64,000 nucleotides of DNA from Bin87 sp034423115. Lineage in GTDB: Bacteria; Chloroflexota; Dehalococcoidia; Lucifugimonadales; UBA3495. The notes under the pieces are model-generated. The model did not search any database, had not been told where the DNA came from, and worked only from the letters and a program-made list of their open reading frames with translations. Positions 7,125 through 14,257 of the stretch are shown here, in pieces. Both the position numbers and the translations under genes were made by a program. How positions within the stretch are numbered: the first letter of the stretch is position 1; each line of letters starts with the position of its first letter. Where the stretch lies: contig DAOUJD010000087.1 in NCBI GenBank assembly GCA_034423115.1, positions 1 to 64,000 on the forward strand, written 5' to 3'.

Positions 7125-9722
7125 ATGATGAGCGCGCTGCAATCCGCTTGGTCCCAGATTGGAACAGCGCTGTCGCCGGCCGGCTGGCGATGGCCGCGCA
7201 TGGGCCGGCTGGAGTGGGGGTTCGTGCTGATCGCGGTGGTCGCGGCGGCGCTGCGGTTGTGGGAGCTGGACGGGCGGGTGATGCACTATGACGAGGCGAT
7301 TCACCTGCACTACGCGTGGAAGTTGGCGCGGGGCGTGGAGTTTCTACATTCGCCATGGATGCACGGGCCGCTGCAGATCGAGATGGTGGCCGTGTTCCTG
7401 CGAATCTTGGGCGACACGGACTTTGTGGCGCGACTGCCATACGCGCTGTTCGGCGTGGCGCTGGTGGCGCTGCCGTATTTTCTGAGGCGGCAGATAGGCG
7501 ATAGCGGGGCGATCTGCGCGGCGGTGATCCTCACTTTTTCGCCGTCGCTGTTGTACTTCAGCAGGTTCGGGCGGAACGATATCCTGATGGTGGTGTGGGC
7601 GGTGCTGCTGCTGATTTTCCTCTGGCGATACGCCGAGGACAGTCGACGGAGATTTCTGTTCGGGGCGGCGGCGGTAACGGCGTTGATGTTGGCGTCCAAA
7701 GAGACTGCCTACTTTGTGATCCTGTTCATGGGGATTGCCGCGCTGGGTCTGGGTTGGAGGCGGCTTTGGGACGTGGCACGGCGACGGATTTCGCTGAGTG
7801 ATGTGCGAGGAGCCGCTGGGTTTTTCGTGCTGTTGGCGACGTCGACACTTCCTCAGGCCGCGGCGGCGATTGCAGTGGTGCAGGGTCCGTTGGGTCTGAC
7901 CTTGGCAGCGGAAGACACGGGTTCGACGGGGGATACCGGCGCGCCGGTTTGGGAGGCGCCGTTCGTATCGCTGCCGGTTTGGGACGCTCCCGTTTGGATG
8001 CACGCGGTGGGGTTGCTCTTGTTGTTGGGCGCGCTGACTGCCGTCGGGTGGTTCCTGTGGCGAGTGAGGAGCGTGCTGGACATCGCCGCGATTGCGGTGG
8101 CGGCTACGTGCGCGGTGGCTGCGGTGGCGGTGGTGATAGTCGGCCCCGTACAGGGGATGCTGCCCGACCTCGGGATGACGGCGCGTTACCTGGACTGCGC
8201 GGTGGGCGCCGGTTTGATGATGATGGGAGCGGCCATGGCGCTCGTCGCGCCGACGGCGATACATGGGTGGCGACGGATCACGTTGCTGCTGGGGCCGGCG
8301 GCGGTGTTGACGTGGCTGTGGCTGTCGGCGTTTGGGAGTGGGCTGGGAATGGCCAGCGAGTTGCTGCCGGGAGTGGTACCAGTGGCGGACCTGGCCGAGG
8401 GAAGGGTCGCCGTCAACTACGTGGTCCCGGTTTTGACCCTGTTGGTGCTGTTGGTGATCGGCGGCGCGGTGGGGGTCGCCTGGGGGGGAGGGACGTGGCT
8501 ACTGTGCGCGGGGATTTTCTATGCGATTTGGGCGACGCTGTACACGACGTTTTTCACCAACTGGCCGGGGGTGTTCACGGGATCGTGGCAGAGCCTGGGC
8601 TACTGGCTGGCGCAGCAGGAGGTGGCGCGCGGTAACCAGCCCTGGTACTACTACGGAGTGGGAGTGACGGTGTACGAGTCGCTGGCGCTGGTTTTCGGGC
8701 TGGCGGCGGTGATATGGCTGATCAGGCGACGGTCTGCCGATAGAGCGTTTGGCATCGTGCTGGCGGCGTGGGTGATTGCGACGCTGGTGATGTACACGGC
8801 GGCGGCGGAAAAGATGCCGTGGCTGCTGGTGAACATAACCGTGCCGCTAGCGCTGGCGGGCGGCATGCTGTTAGGGCACCTGTTTGACGGGGTCCGGTGG
8901 CCGGAGGAAATTCGGGAGCGGTGGCGTTTGGCTGCGTTGCTGGTACTGGCGCCGGCGTGGCTATTGGTAGCGGTTTGGGTCGGTTGGCTGGCGGCGCGTG
9001 GCGACGCGGCGAATCTGCCGACCTGGATGGCTGGGCTGATCCTGCTGCCGGTGGCTGTGGCGTTGGCGTGGCTGACGCGGGTGCAGCCCGGTGGCGGGAA
9101 AATTATGGCGCTGGGGGTAGCGGGGTTGCTGCTGGTTTTCGGGACTGCGACGGCGTTCCGGGCGGGGTACACTTATGATGATTCGAGCGTGGAGATACTG
9201 GTGTACGCGCAGGGGTCGGCGGATTTGGTGGAGTCGCACACGGCGCTGCGGGAGGGAGCGCTGACCTGGAACGAGCACGCATCGGTCAAGGTGGACTACG
9301 ACATGTGGTATCCGTTCCAGTGGTACGTGCGGAACGACACGGAGGCGGGAACGCTGTGGTTCGACCACCTGTGCGCGGCGAACGTTGAGTCCGGGTCTGA
9401 AGAGTGTCGCAAAGTGGGAGAGGATACCGCGCCGAGGGTGTACATGGCGGAGGTGGCGCACGCGGTCAGGGAGGAGGATGCGCCGGCCTACGGGCGGGAT
9501 GGGCCGATGCGGAACCTGCTATGGTATCCTGAAACGTACCGCCGGCCGGGAGAGGATCGGGAGGATACCGCGCTTTGGGAGCAACTGGCGGCCGACGTCG
9601 ATTTCTTCCGAGACACGGCGGCGAATCCCGAGAAGTGGCAGCAGGCGATCGAATACATGGTGACGCGCCGACAGGAGAGCGACTGGTATTCGGCAGAGTA
9701 TTACCAGTACACGCGGAACTAG
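7125..9722 (+). CDS. TIGR03663 family membrane glycosyltransferase-like protein (Agl23-like)
   Basis: An 865-residue polytopic membrane protein with a dozen or more hydrophobic segments. After the first helix comes RVMHYDEAIHLHYAWKL (Asp56-Glu57), the acidic loop motif of the PMT/ArnT/GT39 class, then HSPWMHGPLQ. This matches the family annotated TIGR03663, or flippase activity-associated Agl23, which is thought to move or transfer lipid-linked sugars. The C-terminal 180 residues are a soluble, probably extracytoplasmic domain (from about 680) with WYPFQWYVRND. It heads a run with a HEPN-like protein, a TIGR00374 flippase and an FAD oxidoreductase, suggesting a cell-surface glycan or lipid pathway. 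Confidence 0.85.
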   Translation: MMSALQSAWSQIGTALSPAGWRWPRMGRLEWGFVLIAVVAAALRLWELDGRVMHYDEAIHLHYAWKLARGVEFLHSPWMHGPLQIEMVAVFLRILGDTDFVARLPYALFGVALVALPYFLRRQIGDSGAICAAVILTFSPSLLYFSRFGRNDILMVVWAVLLLIFLWRYAEDSRRRFLFGAAAVTALMLASKETAYFVILFMGIAALGLGWRRLWDVARRRISLSDVRGAAGFFVLLATSTLPQAAAAIAVVQGPLGLTLAAEDTGSTGDTGAPVWEAPFVSLPVWDAPVWMHAVGLLLLLGALTAVGWFLWRVRSVLDIAAIAVAATCAVAAVAVVIVGPVQGMLPDLGMTARYLDCAVGAGLMMMGAAMALVAPTAIHGWRRITLLLGPAAVLTWLWLSAFGSGLGMASELLPGVVPVADLAEGRVAVNYVVPVLTLLVLLVIGGAVGVAWGGGTWLLCAGIFYAIWATLYTTFFTNWPGVFTGSWQSLGYWLAQQEVARGNQPWYYYGVGVTVYESLALVFGLAAVIWLIRRRSADRAFGIVLAAWVIATLVMYTAAAEKMPWLLVNITVPLALAGGMLLGHLFDGVRWPEEIRERWRLAALLVLAPAWLLVAVWVGWLAARGDAANLPTWMAGLILLPVAVALAWLTRVQPGGGKIMALGVAGLLLVFGTATAFRAGYTYDDSSVEILVYAQGSADLVESHTALREGALTWNEHASVKVDYDMWYPFQWYVRNDTEAGTLWFDHLCAANVESGSEECRKVGEDTAPRVYMAEVAHAVREEDAPAYGRDGPMRNLLWYPETYRRPGEDREDTALWEQLAADVDFFRDTAANPEKWQQAIEYMVTRRQESDWYSAEYYQYTRN

Positions 9723-9746
9723 AAAACCGGGGGATCGGGATAGGGC

Positions 9747-10289
9747 ATGACGACGGCGACGACGTTACCGGAGCCGGGTGAAGTATCGGTGGATGACCGG
9801 GTGCAGATCAGCCGGCGGTTGATCCGACAAGCGCGTGAGGAACTGGATGCGGGAGACCGTCTGCAAGCCACCGAGAAGGTTTGGGGCGCGTTGGCGCAAA
9901 TGATGAAGGCGCACGGGCAGCAACGGGGCTGGTTGAACTTGGGCAGCCACCGCACGGTGGGGCACATCGCGAGGCAACTAGATGCAGAATACGGGGAAAT
10001 AGCGGTAGCCAGTGCCTATATCGCGGCCGACAACGGGCACCGGAACTTCTACGACAACGAAATGAGCCCGCCGGAGATAGAGGAGATCATAGCGGTCGTA
10101 GGCAATGTGTTGCCGCATCTGGAGCGCGCGCTAGAGGAATCGCCGCGCCCCTTCGTTATCGGGGAAGAAAATGTCTGGCGAATCCGGACGTTGACGGGCC
10201 GGCAGACTCTGGAGGTTGGGGATACTTCGGCGGTGGGATTTTCGAATACGCACGACGCCAGCGCGATTGGGAAAAATGATGGGGCGTGA
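9747..10289 (+). CDS. PaREP1/HEPN-like protein
   Basis: A 180-residue cytoplasmic helical protein. Residues 20-125 (RLIRQAREELDAGDRLQATEKVW, then GHRNFYDNEM) match the pattern of PaREP1 or HEPN-fold proteins, whose members are often RNA-binding or toxin-like. The C-terminal 45 residues look unstructured. It begins 25 nt after the Agl23-like gene and is followed after 80 nt by the flippase gene, so it is probably in the same transcript. The function here is unknown. Confidence 0.6.
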   Translation: MTTATTLPEPGEVSVDDRVQISRRLIRQAREELDAGDRLQATEKVWGALAQMMKAHGQQRGWLNLGSHRTVGHIARQLDAEYGEIAVASAYIAADNGHRNFYDNEMSPPEIEEIIAVVGNVLPHLERALEESPRPFVIGEENVWRIRTLTGRQTLEVGDTSAVGFSNTHDASAIGKNDGA

Positions 10290-10369
10290 TGCCGCCGTGT
10301 ACAGGGCGTCATGCGGTGGTGTGTTGAGGACACCACGTATGGGTACAAGGGGGCGCCGCTGATCACGGC

Positions 10370-11521
10370 ATGGCCTATTTTCTAGGCAACTGGCGGTTTT
10401 GGGCCGGCGTAGTGGTCAGCGTGGTGACGCTGGCCTTATTGGTGTTGCTGGTGGACCGGGACGAGTTGTGGCACGCGCTTAAGACCGCGAACTACCTGTA
10501 CCTGGCGCCGGCCATCGTGCTGTATTTCATCGGGCAGTGGTTCCGGGCGTTGCGGTGGCGGTACCTGTTGTCGCCGATAGCCCGCATTTCGGCCATCAGG
10601 CTATATCCGGTAATCATCATTGGGTACCTGGCCAACAACGTGCTGCCGGCGCGGTTGGGAGAGGTGGTCAGGGCGGTTTACCTGGCGAGGCGTGAGGAGG
10701 TCAGCGTGCCGCAGTCGGTGGCGACGCTGAGCATTGAGCGCCTGTACGACGGGTTGACGCTGCTGGCGCTGGGTGCGGTGGCGGCTCCGATTCTGCTGGC
10801 CGCGGGGTTATTTAGCGAGGCGAGCCGGGCGTACCAGTCGACGGCGATCGTGCTGATGGTTGGCGTGATGGCGAGCTTTGCGGCGGCATTGGTCATTCTC
10901 ACCCTGCTGGCGTGCAGCCGGCGGACACTGAACTGGTTTATCAGCCTGACTGGGTTTCTGCCGGAGCGGTTCCGGGGGATGGCGGCTGACATCATCGTCG
11001 GGTTTGCCGAGGGTCTAGCAGCACTGAATTCGCCGGGAAAGCACGCGGTGCTGTTCGTCAGTTCGCTTCCGGTGTGGTTGGCAGAGGCGGGCGTGTACCT
11101 GATAGTGGCGTACTCGTTCAACCTGGATGCGTATTTCACGTCGTTCTGGTTCCTGGCGCTGGCGGTCGTGCTGGTAACGGTAACTTCCAACCTGATCACG
11201 GCGATTCCGGCATCGATCGGGGGAATCGGAGCGTTCGAGGTGGTGGCGCAACAGACGCTGGTGGGGCTCGGGATAGGAGCGGCGGCGGCGGCGTCATATT
11301 CAGTGGCGGTGCATTTGCTGGCGCTATGGCTACCGGTGAACGTGGCGGGCATTGTGCTGTTGCTGTGGCACAACGTGTCGCTACGAGGGTTGGCGTCGCT
11401 GCCGGAAGGGCGGGACGATGTCGAGCAATCGGGGTTGCCCGAGCGTGATGGCACAGCGGATTCTGGATTTCGTCGGACTGACGGTATGGATCCGGGTGTG
11501 CGCGCCGCGGAGGATGATTAG
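10370..11521 (+). CDS. lysylphosphatidylglycerol synthase-type flippase (TIGR00374/UPF0104)
   Basis: A 383-residue integral membrane protein with about eight helices. Segments such as FRALRWRYLL, IGYLANNVLPARLGEVVRA and AIPASIGGIGAFE are hallmarks of the TIGR00374 (LPG synthase N-terminal domain, UPF0104) family, which flips or handles lipid substrates. It ends four bases before the FAD oxidoreductase start, indicating an operon with the Agl23-like protein. The substrate is unknown; a lipid-linked glycan is plausible from context. Confidence 0.88.
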   Translation: MAYFLGNWRFWAGVVVSVVTLALLVLLVDRDELWHALKTANYLYLAPAIVLYFIGQWFRALRWRYLLSPIARISAIRLYPVIIIGYLANNVLPARLGEVVRAVYLARREEVSVPQSVATLSIERLYDGLTLLALGAVAAPILLAAGLFSEASRAYQSTAIVLMVGVMASFAAALVILTLLACSRRTLNWFISLTGFLPERFRGMAADIIVGFAEGLAALNSPGKHAVLFVSSLPVWLAEAGVYLIVAYSFNLDAYFTSFWFLALAVVLVTVTSNLITAIPASIGGIGAFEVVAQQTLVGLGIGAAAAASYSVAVHLLALWLPVNVAGIVLLLWHNVSLRGLASLPEGRDDVEQSGLPERDGTADSGFRRTDGMDPGVRAAEDD

Positions 11522-11524
11522 GCG

Positions 11525-12853
11525 ATGCGGGTAGGAATCATCGGCGGTGGCGCGGCGGGATTGGCGGCGGCCTACGAGTTGACGAAGCGGGGCCATTTCG
11601 CGGAGGTCTTCGAGGCGGCGCCGTTTCTGGGCGGGCAGGCGTCCACTTTCGAGGTTGGCGGCGGGCAGTTGGAGCGGGGCTATCACCACCTTTTCGTGAG
11701 CGACACCGATATGGTGGAGTTGATCAACGAGTTGGGCCTGGGTGATTCGATGGAGTGGCTGGAGTCCAAAGTCGGGCTGTTCCATGGAGGGCGAATCTGG
11801 GATTTCGCCACGCCGATGGACCTACTGAAGTTTTCGCCGTTGCCGTTTGCGCAGAGAATCCGTTTGGGGCTGTGGACGTTTTTGCTACAAAAGACCGGGA
11901 ACTGGCGGAAATATGAAGGGGTAACGGCGGCGGAATGGACGCGAAAGCACATGGGCGACGCCGCTTACCGGGTGATCTGGGAACCGATGTTACGGGGCAA
12001 GTTTGGCGACCACTACGACAAGGTGAGCATGACCTGGTTGTGGGGGAAGATCTACCTGCGGGTGGCGTCTCGCAAACGGATGCAGAAGGAGCGGTTGGGG
12101 TATCCGATGTGCAGCTTCGGAACGGTGTTTGACGTTTGCGGGGAACACGTGGAGGAGCAGGGCGGCAAGGTGCACGTTGGAGTGGGTGTGCGGCGCATCA
12201 ACGTGGAGGATGGTAAGGCGGTGGGCTTTACCGCCGCGCCGCATGGTGGAGAGGAGCGAGATCACGACTACGACGCGGTGATCGCCACCACACCGTCGTA
12301 CGTGTTCACTCGGTTGGCGCCGGAGCTGCCGGATGATTACCGGGAGATTCTTGAGTCGGCGCAGTACCTTTCGGCGGTGCTGATGATCCTCGTGTTGGAC
12401 CGGCCACTAACGTCGAAGTACTGGCTCAATGTGGCGGACCGGTCGCTGCCGTTCGTGGGGGTTATCGAGCACACCAACATGATTGACAGGAACCTATATG
12501 GTGGCAACCACATCGTGTACCTGACCAATTATCCGGACCGGAGCAGCGAGTTGTATCGCAAGGAACCGGAGGAATTGCTGGAGGAGTTCGTGCCGCACCT
12601 TCGGAAATTGAACGCCGACTTTGCGCGAGAGTGGATCCTGGAATACCACCACCACCGGGTGGACGGCGCGCAGCCGATCATTGGAACGAACTATGAGGAA
12701 CGGATTCCGGATCACCGGACGCCGTTGAAGGCGCTATACCTGGCGAATACGACGCAGATTTATCCTGAGGACAGAGGGACGAACTATTCGGTTCGGATGG
12801 GGCGTGAAGTGGCGCGGATGGTGTTGGAGGATTGGAGTGCGGGCGCATCATGA
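11525..12853 (+). CDS. NAD(P)/FAD-dependent oxidoreductase (amine oxidase/protoporphyrinogen oxidase-like)
   Basis: A 442-residue flavoprotein. The N-terminus MRVGIIGGGAAGLAAAYEL is a Rossmann dinucleotide-binding motif, followed by an FAD-binding Glu (VFEAAPFLGGQAST). The rest fits the amine oxidase, phytoene desaturase or PPOX superfamily, including a C-terminal FAD segment near LANTTQIYPEDRGTNY. Members of this subgroup often accompany polysaccharide and membrane-glycan genes, which fits the upstream flippase (3-nt gap). The substrate is unknown. Last gene of the 7125-12853 cluster. Confidence 0.85.
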   Translation: MRVGIIGGGAAGLAAAYELTKRGHFAEVFEAAPFLGGQASTFEVGGGQLERGYHHLFVSDTDMVELINELGLGDSMEWLESKVGLFHGGRIWDFATPMDLLKFSPLPFAQRIRLGLWTFLLQKTGNWRKYEGVTAAEWTRKHMGDAAYRVIWEPMLRGKFGDHYDKVSMTWLWGKIYLRVASRKRMQKERLGYPMCSFGTVFDVCGEHVEEQGGKVHVGVGVRRINVEDGKAVGFTAAPHGGEERDHDYDAVIATTPSYVFTRLAPELPDDYREILESAQYLSAVLMILVLDRPLTSKYWLNVADRSLPFVGVIEHTNMIDRNLYGGNHIVYLTNYPDRSSELYRKEPEELLEEFVPHLRKLNADFAREWILEYHHHRVDGAQPIIGTNYEERIPDHRTPLKALYLANTTQIYPEDRGTNYSVRMGREVARMVLEDWSAGAS

Positions 12854-12855
12854 TA

Positions 12856-12885
12856 ACGCATCATTTGGTGTATAATATGATGCGT
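12856..12885 (+). promoter_or_regulatory. vapBC promoter/operator palindrome
   Basis: ACGCATCAT (12856-12864) and ATGATGCGT (12877-12885) are perfect 9-bp inverted arms around a 12-nt spacer that contains TATAAT (12871-12876). A palindrome wrapped round the -10 box, 40 nt before an antitoxin start, is the expected design for autorepression by the antitoxin-toxin complex. Confidence 0.65.
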
Positions 12886-12925
12886 ATCTCCAACTGATGG
12901 AGGCGCCAGCAGCGCGGGAGGTCAT

Positions 12926-13123
12926 ATGCGAACGACGGTTAATCTGGATGACGAGTTGTTGGAAGACGCCAAATGGCTCACCGGCATCGAAGGCAACACC
13001 AAATTGGTGAATGCAGCCCTCAAGGCGTTAGTCGAACGTGAGGCCGCCAGAAGATTAGCCAGAATGGGCGGAACGATGCCCGACCTTGAGGATATACCGC
13101 GCCGAAGAAGCGAACCCGCATGA
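12926..13123 (+). CDS. vapB: VapB-type antitoxin
   Basis: A 65-residue ribbon-helix-helix-like antitoxin: MRTTVNLDDELLEDAKWLTG is the typical VapB N-terminus that binds operator DNA, and the C-terminal tail should wrap the toxin. GGGAGG lies 7-12 nt upstream of the ATG. It overlaps the vapC start by four bases (ATGA), so the pair is translationally coupled. The palindrome at 12856-12885 is the probable operator. Confidence 0.88.
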   Translation: MRTTVNLDDELLEDAKWLTGIEGNTKLVNAALKALVEREAARRLARMGGTMPDLEDIPRRRSEPA

Positions 13124-13497
13124 TCCTAGTGGACACGTCGGTGTGGGTGGACCACTGGCGTTCCCCAGATCCTCACCTGGTTGAGTTGCTGCGTAATGAG
13201 CAAGTGTTAATTCACCCGATGGTGATAGGAGAGTTGGCGTGCGGGCATATCACCAGGCGAGCTGACACCATGCGTGTGCTGAATCGGTTGCCCACGGCGC
13301 CCATAGCCAGCCATTCCGATGCCATCTACCTCATAGAACAGCACCAGATTATGGGACGAGGTATCGGATTTATCGATGTTCACCTTTTGGTGTCGACAGC
13401 TCTCAGCGTCGCCACCGAGCTATGGACGGTTGATCGTCGGTTGCTCAACGTCGCGATCGAGTTGGGATTGGCATACGAACGCGGGGGTTCGGAATGA
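13120..13497 (+). CDS. vapC: VapC-type PIN-domain toxin
   Basis: A 125-residue PIN-domain ribonuclease, presumably a tRNA- or mRNA-cleaving toxin neutralised by the upstream VapB. Acidic residues expected of the active site are visible in MILVDTSVWVDH (Asp5), in VIGELACG (Glu) and in the C-terminal FIDVHLL and TVDRRL segments. The length is normal for VapC. The start overlaps the vapB stop by four bases. Confidence 0.9.
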   Translation: MILVDTSVWVDHWRSPDPHLVELLRNEQVLIHPMVIGELACGHITRRADTMRVLNRLPTAPIASHSDAIYLIEQHQIMGRGIGFIDVHLLVSTALSVATELWTVDRRLLNVAIELGLAYERGGSE

Positions 13498-13548
13498 GTT
13501 TGGCGAAAAGCGGCAGGCGCGCGACGGGCAGGATGTAGCAAATTTTTG

Positions 13549-13554
13549 TATAAT
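13549..13554 (+). promoter_or_regulatory. probable promoter -10 of the amidotransferase-like/gyrA operon
   Basis: TATAAT at 13549-13554 sits in an AT-rich island (13540-13585) unlike the surrounding high-GC DNA and lies 32 nt before the TTG start at 13586. No clear -35 hexamer at 17 bp. A second AT-rich TATAATT lies at 13566-13572. Confidence 0.5.
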
Positions 13555-13585
13555 AAAAGAGCATCTATAATTATTAGAATTTCCC

Positions 13586-14257
13586 TTGCCCACCATCGCC
13601 ATCTTGGCCGCGCACGGCAACGGCCTCCATCCAGACCCAGGCATCCGCGCGGTTCAACAGGCGGGCGGACACGCGAACGTAATTGGCCCATCGGCAGGGG
13701 CGGAGGGGCTCGACGGAGCCGGTGGGTTGCTGGTTACCGACGCGGGTTTCGATTCTGACAGTCCCAATGCCAACGCTGCGCCGTTATTGGACGCCGCGTT
13801 GGCGGCCGATATGCCCATCCTGTTAACGGGCAAAGGCATGTACCTACTGAACGCCGCCTTCGGTGGGGACGCTCCGGGTAACGCCGATATTCCGCGTTTC
13901 ACGGATGCGGATTCACCATCTACCGACAGGCAAGGGAGGCGGCAGATTTACCTGTCGCCCGGGTCCAAGATGGCGGCCATCATCGGGAGCGCCGGCATGT
14001 TCCGGGTGAACTCGGCGGCCTGGAACTGTCGCATGGGGCTACGGGAGCCGCAACGGGCGGAACGGTTGATGTCCATCGCGTATCAGCTTGACGACGGAAT
14101 AATCGAAGGATTGGAAAGCAAAGAACACAGTTGGGTAATCGGCGTGCAGTTCCTGCCGGAACGCGCCGAGGAAGTACCGACCAGTTTCAACAATTTATTC
14201 TTGGGATTGGTTGAACGGGCGGAAGATTTCTCCGCCACAGGAGACAACAGAATATGA
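13586..14257 (+). CDS. class I glutamine amidotransferase-like protein lacking the catalytic Cys and His
   Basis: A 223-residue protein with the layout of the PuuD/peptidase C26 class I amidotransferase fold. PILLTGKGMYLLNAAFGG (77-94) corresponds to the nucleophile elbow, usually P.LGICRGMQLLN with Cys, but here the Cys position is Gly. VNSAAWN (141-147) replaces VNSxHHQ. GVQFLPE (186-192) replaces GVQWHPE, losing the catalytic His but keeping Glu. It is therefore probably a binding or regulatory pseudoenzyme. The start is TTG at 13586, without a clear ribosome binding site. Its last codons overlap the gyrA start by four bases (ATGA), coupling the two. The function is unknown. Confidence 0.7.
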   Translation: MPTIAILAAHGNGLHPDPGIRAVQQAGGHANVIGPSAGAEGLDGAGGLLVTDAGFDSDSPNANAAPLLDAALAADMPILLTGKGMYLLNAAFGGDAPGNADIPRFTDADSPSTDRQGRRQIYLSPGSKMAAIIGSAGMFRVNSAAWNCRMGLREPQRAERLMSIAYQLDDGIIEGLESKEHSWVIGVQFLPERAEEVPTSFNNLFLGLVERAEDFSATGDNRI

